From NCBI RefSeq assembly GCF_003813985.1, contig NZ_CP033897.1:992001-1056000 (forward strand): 64,000 nt of DNA, in the 5' to 3' direction. Under the pieces are notes generated by a model. That model did no database searches and was not told the DNA's origin. It was given only the letters and a program-made list of their open reading frames with translations. This document shows, in pieces, positions 47,240-56,362 of the stretch. Numbering within the stretch: the stretch's first letter is position 1; each line of letters opens with the position of its first letter. A program made the translations under genes and the position numbers. Source of the stretch: Corynebacterium gerontici. Lineage in GTDB: Bacteria > Actinomycetota > Actinomycetes > Mycobacteriales > Mycobacteriaceae.

Positions 47240-47989
47240 GAGGAATTCCCGGGTGCGGGCGTGCTGGGGGTTGTCGATGACCTGCTTGGGATCGCCGGCC
47301 TCGACGACCACGCCGCCGTCCATGAACACCACAGTGTCCGCCACTTCGCGGGCAAAGCCAATCTCGTGTGTGACCACGAGCATGGTCATGCCATCGGCGG
47401 CCAGTTCGCGCATGACGCGCAGGACCTCTCCCACGAGTTCGGGGTCCAGTGCGGACGTGGGTTCGTCGAAAAGCATGAGTTTGGGCTCCATCGCAACCGC
47501 ACGAGCAATGGCTACGCGCTGCTGCTGACCACCGGAAAGCTGCGCTGGATAGGCGTCTGCCTTATGGCCTAACCCGACCTTCTTTAACAGCTCCATCGCC
47601 TGCTCGCGGGCGTCTTTTTCTGCGACGCCCTTGACGTGAATAGGAGCCTCAATGACGTTTTCGAGCGCCGTGCGGTGGGGGAAGAGGTTGAAGTTCTGGA
47701 ACACCATGCCGATGCCTGAGCGCTGGCGAGCGGCTTCTCGTTCAGAAATTTCATAGAGCACCCCATCGCGTTCCTTGTATCCGATGAGTTCACCGTCGAC
47801 GTAGAGACGCCCAGCGGTGATCTTTTCCAAGTGGTTCACGCAACGTAGCAGGGTAGATTTGCCGGATCCCGAAGGGCCGATCAAACACGTGACGCTGCCT
47901 TTGGAAATCTGCAGGTCGATGCCCCTGAGCACTTCAAGACTTCCGAAGCTCTTGCACAACTGTTGTGCGTCAATCATGAGGGTTTCCAT
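47225..47989 (-). CDS. Polar amino-acid ABC transporter ATP-binding protein
   Basis: 254 residues. Walker [20 protein letters not shown]-loop [15 protein letters not shown], signature [14 protein letters not shown], Walker [16 protein letters not shown] and the H-loop [13 protein letters not shown]. This is the GlnQ/HisP (PAAT) type. It is the third gene of an operon transcribed binding protein - permease - ATPase, 2 bp after the permease stop. A basic or acidic amino-acid substrate is likely, but the identity is not determined. Confidence 0.93.
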   Translation of the reverse strand: METLMIDAQQLCKSFGSLEVLRGIDLQISKGSVTCLIGPSGSGKSTLLRCVNHLEKITAGRLYVDGELIGYKERDGVLYEISEREAARQRSGIGMVFQNFNLFPHRTALENVIEAPIHVKGVAEKDAREQAMELLKKVGLGHKADAYPAQLSGGQQQRVAIARAVAMEPKLMLFDEPTSALDPELVGEVLRVMRELAADGMTMLVVTHEIGFAREVADTVVFMDGGVVVEAGDPKQVIDNPQHARTREFLSSLL

Positions 47990-47991
47990 GC

Positions 47992-48900
47992 CTATTTGCC
48001 TTTCTGGATCACGTTGACGTTCTTGGGCAGGGTGCCCTCTGCATCAGCAAGAGCGGCGAGCTGGGCTGGGGTGAGATCGCGTGAAACGCCGCGGTCATAG
48101 TATTTTTCCAGGAAATGCTGGCCGACCATGAGCAGTGAGGTGATTGCCAAGTACCAGGTGGCCGCCACCAGCAGGAGCGGTACGGGATCGAAAAGTGCGG
48201 CTGCAATATCCGTCGCGCGGCCATAAAGCTCGGCGGTGTAGGGGATCGCTACCACCAGGGATGTGGTTTTGAGCAAAGAAATGAACTCATTACCGGTGGG
48301 CGGAACGATGATGCGCATCGCCTGCGGCAACACGGTGCGGCGCATGGTCATCCACCAACTCATGCCCAAGGCCTTGGAAGCCTCTGTCTGACCCTCGGGA
48401 ACCGCCTGAATACCGGAGCGAACAATCTCAGCCATATAGGCGGCCTCGTTCAGGCCGAGGCCGATCACGGCGAGTAAGAACATGTTCTTCAGCGCGTTTT
48501 CTAGGGAAATCTCCGTGAAGCCCAGGTTGATGCTTTGGTAGATCGACCCCAGCAGTCCCCAGAACACTAACTGCACGTACACCGGGGTGCCACGGAAAAT
48601 CCACAGGTAAAACCAGGAGACTGCGGACAATACAGGGTTGGGAGACATGCGCATCACTGCAACAGCACAGCCGAGCACCACACCCAAGAGCATGGACAAG
48701 ACTGTGATGGCAAGAGTGTGAGCTGCGGCGGTGGCAATGCGGGTATCAAAGAGATACGCGCGGTAGGTATCCCAGCCGTAGGCCTCATTGGTTGCTGCGG
48801 AGATGAGGAACCACAGGAACAAGGCCAAGATGATAGCGGCTGCGACCCAACGGCCGGGATGGCGAAGTGGCTTCGCCTGAATTGGTTTTGGATTCGTCAT
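47992..48900 (-). CDS. Polar amino-acid ABC transporter permease
   Basis: 302 residues. PAAT permease: about five membrane helices, the [20 protein letters not shown], then [10 protein letters not shown] segment, [20 protein letters not shown], then [10 protein letters not shown] (EAA loop that docks the ATPase) and [17 protein letters not shown]. An N-terminal extension (residues 1-60, with one extra helix) precedes the core, as in some actinobacterial permeases. The gene is 9 bp from the binding-protein gene. Confidence 0.93.
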   Translation of the reverse strand: MTNPKPIQAKPLRHPGRWVAAAIILALFLWFLISAATNEAYGWDTYRAYLFDTRIATAAAHTLAITVLSMLLGVVLGCAVAVMRMSPNPVLSAVSWFYLWIFRGTPVYVQLVFWGLLGSIYQSINLGFTEISLENALKNMFLLAVIGLGLNEAAYMAEIVRSGIQAVPEGQTEASKALGMSWWMTMRRTVLPQAMRIIVPPTGNEFISLLKTTSLVVAIPYTAELYGRATDIAAALFDPVPLLLVAATWYLAITSLLMVGQHFLEKYYDRGVSRDLTPAQLAALADAEGTLPKNVNVIQKGK

Positions 48901-48909
48901 GATGTGGTC

Positions 48910-49821
48910 CTACTTCTTGATTGGCACTTCGTTTATCAGGGCTGAATCAACGAGCCCATCGTGGATTCCCCACTGCGAGAGAATGCGTTGATATTCGCCC
49001 GTTTCAATCAGGTGCTGCAATGCAGCGGCGACTGCTGGCCCGAGAGGTGAACCTTTGGGAACTGCGAAACCATAGGGGGCTGCGTCAAAAATTTCGCCGG
49101 TTGCTTCGATCTTTCCCTCGGCGCGGGTGACTGCCCAAGCAAGTACAGGGGAGTCTGCGCTGAAGGCATCTGCGCGGCCCAGGACGAGGGCCGTGGCCGC
49201 GGCATCAGAAGTGTCGTATGAGAGCACTTCAATGGGTTCTTTGCCTTCGGATACGCATTTATCGGAAAGCGGGCGCACGTCATCGGTTTCTGACACGGTG
49301 GTGCGTTGCACCGCGATGGACAGGCCACATGGGTTTTCGCGAGAGATGTTGTCGCCTGCTTGTTGCCCCCACTGCACGCCTGCGTAAAGGAAGTCTACGA
49401 AGTCATAATTTTGACGTCGCTCCTCAGTATCGGTAAATCCGGAGGCCCCTACATCAACAGATCCGGAGGAAATGGAGGGCAAGATGAGCGAGAAGTCTTG
49501 TTCCTTCGGTTGAAACTTCAAACCCATGGTGGAGGCGATTGCCTCCATGAGATCCATTTCTACGCCGATGATGGTGTGGGAGGAATCCCGGAATTCGAAT
49601 GGGGCAAACGGTGGGTTGGTGCCGGCACTCAGCACACCACGTTCTTTGATGTCTTTGGGCACCATCGCCTCGATTTCCGCGACCGGCGCGGGCTGGACTT
49701 TCTCCCAGCCCTCTGGATGCCCTTGCTCCTCATTGGTGACGCACGCGCTCAACGCGCCGAGGCTGAGCGCTGCAGAAAGCGCGCAAACGGCGCGGCGAAT
49801 CCGCCGATTGGAAAACTTCAT
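48910..49821 (-). CDS. Amino-acid-binding lipoprotein (ABC transporter)
   Basis: 303 residues from ATG 49821. Lipoprotein signal RRAVCALSAALSLGALSAC. The SBP_bac_3 fold is shown by ERGVLSAGTNPPFAPFEF, then IGVEMDLMEAIASTMGL, and SSGSVDVGASGFTDTEERRQ. The first gene of the PAAT operon. An alternative ATG 4 codons upstream (49833) is possible. The frame open beyond that is unrelated. The ligand is not identifiable. Confidence 0.9.
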   Translation of the reverse strand: MKFSNRRIRRAVCALSAALSLGALSACVTNEEQGHPEGWEKVQPAPVAEIEAMVPKDIKERGVLSAGTNPPFAPFEFRDSSHTIIGVEMDLMEAIASTMGLKFQPKEQDFSLILPSISSGSVDVGASGFTDTEERRQNYDFVDFLYAGVQWGQQAGDNISRENPCGLSIAVQRTTVSETDDVRPLSDKCVSEGKEPIEVLSYDTSDAAATALVLGRADAFSADSPVLAWAVTRAEGKIEATGEIFDAAPYGFAVPKGSPLGPAVAAALQHLIETGEYQRILSQWGIHDGLVDSALINEVPIKK

Positions 49822-49858
49822 GGCAGATAGCATACCGCCAAGAGCATAATATGTGAAT

Positions 49859-50764
49859 TTAGTGTTTGGTGGTGAATTTCTCTGCCCACATGATCGCCGC
49901 GACGATGGCGCCGCCCAAGAGAATCCACAACACCGTGCCCAACACGTTGCCCGAAGGTGCAAGCAATTCCGCCTGCTCGGTTTGCCATGGCCAGAGCGCA
50001 CGAAGCGAGCCCAGCATTAGACCTGCCATCGTGGCGAGCGTCAAAGTGCGGTGCCGAGTAATTAGGTAATCCAGCAGCTTGATAAACAGGGTGATGCCAG
50101 TCAGGGCACCAAGAGCGAACACCGCCATCACGGTGAGATCACGCTCCGCTACTGCACCGATGACGGGGCCGTATAGACCGAGCGACAACAAGATGAATGA
50201 ACCTGAAACACCGGGAAGCACCAGGGCGCATACGGCAATCATGGCTGCGAAGAACACGACGATGAGGGAGGGGTTCGTTTTCTCGGCAGAGGTTACCCCG
50301 GTGAGGAAAAACGTAGCGATCGCCGCGATTGCAAACATCGCGTACGCCGGCACCCGCTTCGCCTCAAGCTCTTTGCCGCTGATCATTTGCAGCGGCACCA
50401 GAATCGAAACCGCCACCATGCCCATAAAAAGCGCCTTGGAGGTTTGGGGAGAATTCTCCACGAAAGCATGCATCACCGAGGATAGTGAAAGCACCGTCAG
50501 TACCATGCCGACACCCACCGCTATGAGGAACGCCCACTCCACCTGCGATGCTGCATCCTTGAGGCGCCTACGATCAGTCACCGCCGCGCGAAGAGTGTGG
50601 AGCAGCAGATCGCCATTGCGAATTGCGCGCTCGTAAATACCGACGACCAGCGCCACAGTTCCGCCGGAGACGCCCGGCACCATCTCTGCCAAGCCGATCA
50701 AGCCGCCGAAAATGACGTACAAAATATGTTTTAGCGGGGATTCTTTGGTGGGTGTTTGACTCAT
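49859..50764 (-). CDS. DUF368 membrane protein (undecaprenyl-phosphate translocase family)
   Basis: 301 residues, about 8-9 membrane helices. The family N-terminus GGLIGLAEMVPGVSGGTVALV and a second similar block LVLPGVSGSFILLSLGLYG form the inverted repeat typical of DUF368. Members of this family (PopT) have been reported as recyclers of undecaprenyl phosphate across the membrane. The role here is inferred from that. It is monocistronic, with a TACACT -10 on the minus strand (50803-50798). Confidence 0.87.
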   Translation of the reverse strand: MSQTPTKESPLKHILYVIFGGLIGLAEMVPGVSGGTVALVVGIYERAIRNGDLLLHTLRAAVTDRRRLKDAASQVEWAFLIAVGVGMVLTVLSLSSVMHAFVENSPQTSKALFMGMVAVSILVPLQMISGKELEAKRVPAYAMFAIAAIATFFLTGVTSAEKTNPSLIVVFFAAMIAVCALVLPGVSGSFILLSLGLYGPVIGAVAERDLTVMAVFALGALTGITLFIKLLDYLITRHRTLTLATMAGLMLGSLRALWPWQTEQAELLAPSGNVLGTVLWILLGGAIVAAIMWAEKFTTKH

Positions 50765-50815
50765 GTGGTTCCTCGTTCGACGTTATAGAGACGCAATGAG
50801 TGTAGCCCGGGCAAA

Positions 50816-50839
50816 GAAAAACGGCGCTTTGCAGCGCCG
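50816..50839 (-). terminator. Terminator of tRNA-Leu
   Basis: On the minus strand CGGCGCT-GCAA-AGCGCCG is followed by TTTTT, just downstream of the tRNA 3' end. Confidence 0.85.
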
Positions 50840-50843
50840 GTAG

Positions 50844-50920
50844 TGGTGCCCCAGGTGAGACTCGAACTCACACTGGACGGGTTTTGAATCCGTTGCCTCT
50901 GCCAATTGGGCTACTGGGGC
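50844..50920 (-). tRNA. tRNA-Leu (CAA anticodon), short variable arm, CCA encoded
   Basis: On the minus strand: acceptor GCCCCAG/CTGGGGC, anticodon loop TTCAAAA (anticodon CAA), T-arm GTGAG-TTCGAGT-CTCAC, then ACCA. The body is 74 nt plus CCA. Only about 5 bases separate the anticodon arm and T-arm, so there is no long variable arm. The anticodon stem has an A-C mismatch at its last pair. A short false protein frame across it is the well-known tRNA shadow. Confidence 0.9.
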
Positions 50921-50997
50921 GTCGGATGAAAATCTTACAACACAAAAGGCACGGAATGAAAAAGGCAAGGCAGAACGCGAGATTCCGGGTGTGTGTT

Positions 50998-51003
50998 TAG
51001 ACT
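50998..51003 (+). promoter_or_regulatory. -10 box of polA, leaderless arrangement
   Basis: TAGACT ends 7 bases before GTG 51011, the same box and spacing as for pfkA and gatB. Confidence 0.6.
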
Positions 51004-51010
51004 AGGGCGC

Positions 51011-53668
51011 GTGACTGAATCTCGACGTTTGATGCTTATCGACGGCCACTCGATGGCGTTTCGTGCCTTTTTCGCCATTCCCTCGGAGAATTTCTCAACC
51101 TCCGGCGGCCAGACAACCAATGCCGTGTACGGCTTTTTGGGCATGCTGTCTTCCCTGGTGGCCGAGCAGCAACCTACCCACTTGGCGGTGGCGTTCGACG
51201 TTGGGCGAAAGACGTTTCGCTCGGAGAAGTTCCCGGCGTATAAAGCGCAGCGTGATGCGACGCCGCCAGAGTTCAAGGGTCAAATTTCGCTCATCAAGGA
51301 GGTTCTTGACGCTCTCGGAGTGACCCATTTGGAAAAAGAGAAATTCGAGGCCGATGACATCATCGCCACCTTGTCCACCGCGGCCACAGGGCAAGGTTTT
51401 CGTACTCAGATTGTGACTGGCGATCGCGATTCCTTCCAATTAGTCAATGACCATGTGACGGTGCTGTATCCAAAGCGCGGCGTATCGGATCTGATTCATT
51501 ACACTCCTGAGGCGATTGAAGAAAAGTATGGGCTCACACCTGCGCAGTACCCAGAGTTTGCCGCATTGCGCGGGGATCCATCAGACAATCTGCCGAGCAT
51601 TCCGCGAGTTGGAGAAAAGACGGCCACCAAGTGGATTCAGCAGTACGGGGATCTGGAAAGCTTGCTCACTCACGCCTACGAGATCAAAGGCATGGCGGGC
51701 GAGAATCTACGCGCGGCCATCGATCAAGTTCGCACCAATTTTGAACTGACGCAGATGGTTCGCGACCTGGAACTTCCGTTGGGTCCCGAGCAACTGCAAC
51801 GCAAGGACATCGATGTCAATGCGGTGGCCCGGAGCTTTGATTCGCTGGAGTTTGGAGTGAATCTTCGCGAAAGGGTGTTCAACTCCTTCGGCGTCGACGG
51901 TAGTGCGGTAGATGCGGACAAGGCTCCTGATCTTCAACTCGAACATGACGCTGTGGACACTTGGCTAGCGGCCCATGCAGAACAAGCATTGGCGCTCGTG
52001 GTTGAGGGGCAGGCAGTACCGGGTGCTGGCGATGCCTCGGCGTTCGCCCTTTGCGATGAGTCTTATCGAGGCATCGTCGCATCCTTTGAAAACCTCAACC
52101 CCTCTGAAGAGCAGGCTCTTGGCGATTGGCTCGCCAGCGACGCCCCGAAATTTGTTCACGGAGCCAAGGCTCATTTCCATATGCTGCAGGCGCGTGGATT
52201 TGACCTTGATGGGGTGGAGCACGACACCGAGATCGCTGCCTATCTCCTGCGCCCAGGGCAGCGTACATATGAGCTCAAAGACGTATTCCAGCGCCACCTG
52301 CAGCGGCAATTAGCCAGCGAAGCGTCAAGTGGTCAACTCTCCCTGCTTGACGTTGCCGATAATCAGGAACTGCTCGCGCACGCGGCTGCCGTGATGGAAT
52401 TGGCGCAGACGCTGGCAGAACAGCTCGTCGCAATCGACGCCTACGAGCTCTACCGTGATTTGGAGATTCCACTCGCGGGGATCCTGGGAGGCATGGAGGC
52501 GATCGGGATTGCCGTCGATGTGGAGACGCTCCAGGAGCAGCTCGAAGACTTCAAGGCCATGGTCGCCGAAGAAGAGGAGCAAGCCCGCAAACTTGTCGAT
52601 GAACCCACGTTGAACCTTTCCAGCCCGAAGCAACTGCAATCCGTGCTCTTTGACACGCTGGGTCTGCCGAAAACGAAAAAGACCAAAACCGGCTATTCAA
52701 CGGCGGCGAAAGAAATTGATGCGCTTGCCGCCAAGAATCCGCATCCATTCCTGGACCACCTGCTAGCGCATCGCGAATACACCAAGATGAAGTCCACGAT
52801 TGAGGGGCTCATTCGTGCCGTCGGGGAAGATGGGCGGATTCACACAACCTTCCACCAAACGAAGGCCTCCACTGGCCGCCTGAGTTCCACCGATCCGAAC
52901 CTGCAAAATATTCCGGTGCGCACCGAGGCCGGTAGAAAGATTCGCTCGGCGTTCACCGTAGGTGAGGGGTACGAGTGCTTGCTCACTGCTGACTACTCGC
53001 AAATTGAGATGCGCGTGATGGCGCATCTTTCTGAAGACGCAGGATTGATTGAGGCGTACCAAAATGGCGAGGACTTGCACAATTACGTGGGCTCGCGCGT
53101 CTTTGATGTCCCGGTTGGTGAAGTGACTCCAGAACTGCGGCGTCGGGTTAAAGCAATGAGCTACGGACTGGTCTATGGTCTGTCTGCATTCGGTCTTTCT
53201 CAACAGCTCGGCATCGCTGCCGGGGAAGCAAAGGCCATTATGGAAAGCTACTTCCAGCGTTTCGGCGGCGTAAAGCGTTACCTGGATGAAGTGGTGGAGC
53301 AGGCGCGACACGATGGTTACACTGCGACGCTGTTTGGGCGCCGTCGATACCTTCCCGAGCTCACCTCCGAGAACCGCGTGGCGCGAGAAACTGCAGAGCG
53401 CGCTGCCCTGAACGCCCCTATCCAGGGAACTGCCGCCGACATTATTAAGGTGGCGATGATCCGCGTCGATCGGGAACTGAGGGAGGCTAACGTGCGCTCG
53501 CGTGTGCTCCTCCAAGTCCATGACGAATTGGTGGTGGAAGTTGCCCCCGGTGAGCGAGAGTTGGTGCAGAGCATCGTTGAGCGCGAAATGGACGCGGCAG
53601 TAGAACTTACTGTGCCCCTGGAGGTTGCAAGCGGTGTTGGTGAGGACTGGGAGGAAGCTGCTCACTAA
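51011..53668 (+). CDS. polA: DNA polymerase I
   Basis: 885 residues. The 5'-3' exonuclease domain (1 to about 290: LMLIDGHSMAFRAFFAIP; TGDRDSFQL) is followed by a 3'-5' exonuclease-like domain (about 310-490) lacking an obvious proofreading motif, as usual in actinobacteria. The polymerase domain has motif A LLTADYSQIEMRVMAHLSED, motif B RRVKAMSYGLVYGLSAFG and motif C LLQVHDELVVEV. The GTG at 51011 is chosen from the leaderless promoter. An upstream in-frame start (50993) precedes the -10 box. The 3' end overlaps the convergent methyltransferase gene by 62 bp. Confidence 0.96.
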   Translation: MTESRRLMLIDGHSMAFRAFFAIPSENFSTSGGQTTNAVYGFLGMLSSLVAEQQPTHLAVAFDVGRKTFRSEKFPAYKAQRDATPPEFKGQISLIKEVLDALGVTHLEKEKFEADDIIATLSTAATGQGFRTQIVTGDRDSFQLVNDHVTVLYPKRGVSDLIHYTPEAIEEKYGLTPAQYPEFAALRGDPSDNLPSIPRVGEKTATKWIQQYGDLESLLTHAYEIKGMAGENLRAAIDQVRTNFELTQMVRDLELPLGPEQLQRKDIDVNAVARSFDSLEFGVNLRERVFNSFGVDGSAVDADKAPDLQLEHDAVDTWLAAHAEQALALVVEGQAVPGAGDASAFALCDESYRGIVASFENLNPSEEQALGDWLASDAPKFVHGAKAHFHMLQARGFDLDGVEHDTEIAAYLLRPGQRTYELKDVFQRHLQRQLASEASSGQLSLLDVADNQELLAHAAAVMELAQTLAEQLVAIDAYELYRDLEIPLAGILGGMEAIGIAVDVETLQEQLEDFKAMVAEEEEQARKLVDEPTLNLSSPKQLQSVLFDTLGLPKTKKTKTGYSTAAKEIDALAAKNPHPFLDHLLAHREYTKMKSTIEGLIRAVGEDGRIHTTFHQTKASTGRLSSTDPNLQNIPVRTEAGRKIRSAFTVGEGYECLLTADYSQIEMRVMAHLSEDAGLIEAYQNGEDLHNYVGSRVFDVPVGEVTPELRRRVKAMSYGLVYGLSAFGLSQQLGIAAGEAKAIMESYFQRFGGVKRYLDEVVEQARHDGYTATLFGRRRYLPELTSENRVARETAERAALNAPIQGTAADIIKVAMIRVDRELREANVRSRVLLQVHDELVVEVAPGERELVQSIVEREMDAAVELTVPLEVASGVGEDWEEAAH

Positions 53669-54413
53669 GTCGAGCTTGAAAGATCACAGTGCCGGGGAAA
53701 ATCTTTCCCCGCAGCGGTGACCACTGACCCCAGGTGGTCGTTAAATCCTCGGGCCAAGTGGGTTCGGTCATGCCCTCGATTGAGAAGCCTGCAGCATGGA
53801 AAGCGTTGATCCAATCGGCCATAGTGTGCTGAAACTCGGCATATTGCAGCTCGCCGTGCTCGTCGCTTTCTACATAGTGCTGTTCAAAATAACTGTTTGT
53901 GGCAATCAGGCCTCGCTCGTCTGGAAAATCCTCGAAAATCCAGCGCATAGGATGATTCGCAGCAATGACCAGTGTGCCGCCGGAGCGTAGTACTCGGGCG
54001 ACTTCGCGCAGTGCCACGGTGAGATCGGGAATGAACGGGAACGCCCCGAAGGCGGAAAACGCTACGTCCATGCTGTTGGCTGCAAGTGGGATACGGTGGA
54101 CGTCGGCAAGCAAGGCAGGAAAAGTTCCGGAAGAACGGCGCACCATGTCCGCGGAGATGTCGAAGCCGATCACGGTCGCGGAGGGAAAAGTTTCAGCTAT
54201 CCAGGATGAGCAGGGTCCGGAGCCACAGCCAATTTCGAGGACGCGTTTGTCCTTCAAGTCTCCCAGAAGGTGTGCCTCGGCCTCGGCCAACATTTCAGGG
54301 CACCAGAAGAAACTTTGCAGGTATTCGGGATGCGCCTCGTGGTAGGCATCTGCGTCGCTGTTCCACCATCGCCGGTTCGCTTGGCTGGCATCGTCTGCTG
54401 AAATGTTGTGCAT
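53607..54413 (-). CDS. SAM-dependent class I methyltransferase
   Basis: 268 residues. Methyltransferase domain 11 type: motif I VLEIGCGSGPCSSWIAETFP, VIGFDISADMV (motif II), then LREVARVLRSGGTLVIAANH. An N-terminal RRWWNSDADAYHEAHPEYL is often seen in actinobacterial members. The substrate is unknown. The last 20 or so residues (QLPPSPHQHRLQPPGAQ) are encoded inside the end of polA on the other strand and look like non-conserved read-on sequence. Confidence 0.85.
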   Translation of the reverse strand: MHNISADDASQANRRWWNSDADAYHEAHPEYLQSFFWCPEMLAEAEAHLLGDLKDKRVLEIGCGSGPCSSWIAETFPSATVIGFDISADMVRRSSGTFPALLADVHRIPLAANSMDVAFSAFGAFPFIPDLTVALREVARVLRSGGTLVIAANHPMRWIFEDFPDERGLIATNSYFEQHYVESDEHGELQYAEFQHTMADWINAFHAAGFSIEGMTEPTWPEDLTTTWGQWSPLRGKIFPGTVIFQARLSEQLPPSPHQHRLQPPGAQ

Positions 54414-54637
54414 GTGGCTATTGTGACACTAGCCGAGCGGAGGCTTGGAACGCTTGCTCTAGCTGCGAAAATAGACTATTGTTGATCGAGCGTGTCTGTG
54501 CTTAAGGTGCGAGATTGCTGATGTAGGACGGCAATGATCCATCTCTAGTGAGATCAAAACGCCAGTACAACTGGGGTGGAGAGAGACGCGTTCCTGTCCA
54601 ATCACGATTCCTACTTACTTTTCGGAGCACTTACTTT

Positions 54638-56095
54638 ATGCCCACCAATAACGTCCCTCAGGTAGCCATCAATGACATTGGCTCCGCTGAGGATTTCCTC
54701 GCAGCCGTTGACGCCACCATCAAGTACTTCAATGATGGTGACATCGTCGAAGGCACAGTGGTCAAGGTTGATCACGACGAGGTTCTGCTCGACATCGGAT
54801 ACAAGACCGAAGGTGTTATCCCCACCCGCGAGCTTTCCATCAAGCACGACGTAGACCCCGACGAAGTTGTCGAGGTTGGCGATCAGATCGACGCACTCGT
54901 GCTGACCAAGGAAGACAAAGAAGGTCGCCTGATTCTGTCCAAGAAGCGCGCTCAGTACGAGCGTGCCTGGGGCACCATCGAGGACCTCAAGGCCAAGGAC
55001 GAGCCGGTTATCGGCACCGTCATCGAGGTTGTCAAGGGTGGCCTCATCCTCGACATCGGACTGCGTGGCTTCCTGCCTGCATCCCTCGTTGAAATGCGCC
55101 GCGTTCGTGACCTGGATCCCTACATCGGCCAGGAAATCGAAGCCAAGATCATCGAGCTGGACAAGCAGCGCAACAACGTGGTGCTTTCCCGCCGTGCATG
55201 GCTCGAGCAGACCCAGTCCGAGGTTCGCTCCGAGTTCCTTCACCAGCTCCAAAAGGGCCAGGTGCGCAAGGGTGTCGTTTCCTCCATCGTCAATTTCGGC
55301 GCATTCGTCGATCTCGGCGGTGTGGACGGCCTCGTGCACGTCTCCGAGCTCTCCTGGAAGCACATCGATCACCCCTCTGAGGTTGTCACCGTTGGCGACG
55401 AAGTCACCGTTGAGGTGCTCGACGTTGATCTCGACCGCGAGCGCGTATCGCTCTCGCTGAAGGCAACCCAGGAAGATCCTTGGCGCGTATTCGCACGCAC
55501 CCACGCCGTTGGCCAGATTGTGCCCGGCAAGGTTACGAAGCTCGTTCCCTTCGGCGCCTTCGTTCGCGTTGAAGAAGGCATCGAGGGCCTCGTTCACATC
55601 TCCGAGCTGGCTCAGCGCCACGTTGAGGTGCCGGACCAGGTTGTCAATGTCGGTGACGAGGCAATGGTCAAGGTCATCGACATCGACCTTGAGCGTCGTC
55701 GCATCTCCCTGTCGCTGAAGCAGGCCGACGAGGACTACACCGAAGAGTTCGATCCTTCCAAGTACGGTATGGCCGACTCCTACGACGAGCAGGGCAACTA
55801 CATCTTCCCCGAGGGCTTCGACCCGGAGACCAACGAGTGGCTCGAGGGCTTCGACGAGCAGCGCCAGGAGTGGGAGGCTCGCTACGCAGAGTCCGAGCGT
55901 CGCTTCCAGCTCCACACCGCTCAGATCGAGCGCTCCCGTGCAGCCGCAGCCGAGGCAGCAGCTTCCGGCGAGGCAGCGAACTACTCTTCCGCTTCCGAGG
56001 AAGCAGCACCCGCTGCTTCCAACGAAACTGAGGGTGGCTCCTTGGCTTCCGACGAGCAGCTCGCTGCTCTGCGCGAGAAGCTCGCTGGCAACTAA
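54638..56095 (+). CDS. rpsA: 30S ribosomal protein S1
   Basis: 485 residues with four S1 RNA-binding repeats at about 35-105, 122-188, 205-275 and 292-362 (e.g. GTVVKVDHDEVLLDIGYKTE; GVVSSIVNFGAFVDLGGVDG; GKVTKLVPFGAFVRVEEGIE) and an acidic, Ala/Glu-rich C-terminal tail, the actinobacterial form. The start MPTNNVPQ follows CGGAGC. The upstream frame to 54548 is leader sequence. Codon use is strongly biased, as expected for a highly expressed gene. The 224-bp upstream gap has TAGACT at 54471 as a possible -10 and no recognised riboswitch. Confidence 0.95.
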   Translation: MPTNNVPQVAINDIGSAEDFLAAVDATIKYFNDGDIVEGTVVKVDHDEVLLDIGYKTEGVIPTRELSIKHDVDPDEVVEVGDQIDALVLTKEDKEGRLILSKKRAQYERAWGTIEDLKAKDEPVIGTVIEVVKGGLILDIGLRGFLPASLVEMRRVRDLDPYIGQEIEAKIIELDKQRNNVVLSRRAWLEQTQSEVRSEFLHQLQKGQVRKGVVSSIVNFGAFVDLGGVDGLVHVSELSWKHIDHPSEVVTVGDEVTVEVLDVDLDRERVSLSLKATQEDPWRVFARTHAVGQIVPGKVTKLVPFGAFVRVEEGIEGLVHISELAQRHVEVPDQVVNVGDEAMVKVIDIDLERRRISLSLKQADEDYTEEFDPSKYGMADSYDEQGNYIFPEGFDPETNEWLEGFDEQRQEWEARYAESERRFQLHTAQIERSRAAAAEAAASGEAANYSSASEEAAPAASNETEGGSLASDEQLAALREKLAGN

Positions 56096-56109
56096 GTTGT
56101 AGCGAAAGG

Positions 56110-56138
56110 AAACCGGCACCGATTGGTGCCGGTTTTTT
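56110..56138 (+). terminator. Rho-independent terminator of rpsA
   Basis: AAACCGGCACC-GATT-GGTGCCGGTTT followed by TTT. Confidence 0.92.
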
Positions 56139-56248
56139 CATGCCCTAAACAACTCCGGCGAATGTGGGAAATTTCTCCTTTTCAAGCCAGCAATTTCCGG
56201 ATCGTTGCAAAATGTTGCGATCATTTGGGAAGTGCTTTGGCTAAGTGT

Positions 56249-56278
56249 TGTATTTCTGCCCGTTGGGGCATTATGATG
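56249..56278 (+). promoter_or_regulatory. Promoter of ptsG
   Basis: TTGTAT (56249-56254), an 18-base spacer and TATGAT (56273-56278). It predicts a leader of about 78 bases. The rest of the 267-bp rpsA-ptsG gap holds the rpsA terminator and a GlxR-like site. Confidence 0.5.
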
Positions 56279-56305
56279 TGATTGTTTTCCGGTTTCCGTT
56301 CCGAT

Positions 56306-56321
56306 TGTGATTGCTTTAACA
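56306..56321 (+). promoter_or_regulatory. Candidate GlxR (cAMP-CRP) site of ptsG
   Basis: TGTGATTGCTTTAACA matches the TGTGA-N6-TCACA consensus at 9 of 10 defined positions. It lies downstream of the predicted transcription start, consistent with repression. Confidence 0.45.
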
Positions 56322-56362
56322 CGCGGGGCGGGGACTATCCATCCTCACTTGAAAGGTGACTC

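Noticed and set aside
50783..50968. 61-residue minus-strand ORF (APVAQLAEATDSKPVQ...)
   Set aside because: It is the translation of the tRNA-Leu gene, a familiar annotation artefact.
54414..54637. Search for an rpsA autoregulatory leader RNA
   Set aside because: The 224-bp region shows a -10-like TAGACT at 54471 but no convincing conserved fold by eye.
54611..56119. 502-residue open frame on the minus strand across all of rpsA
   Set aside because: It is the antisense shadow of a strongly codon-biased gene. The translation has no recognisable family, and the plus-strand S1 repeats are unambiguous.
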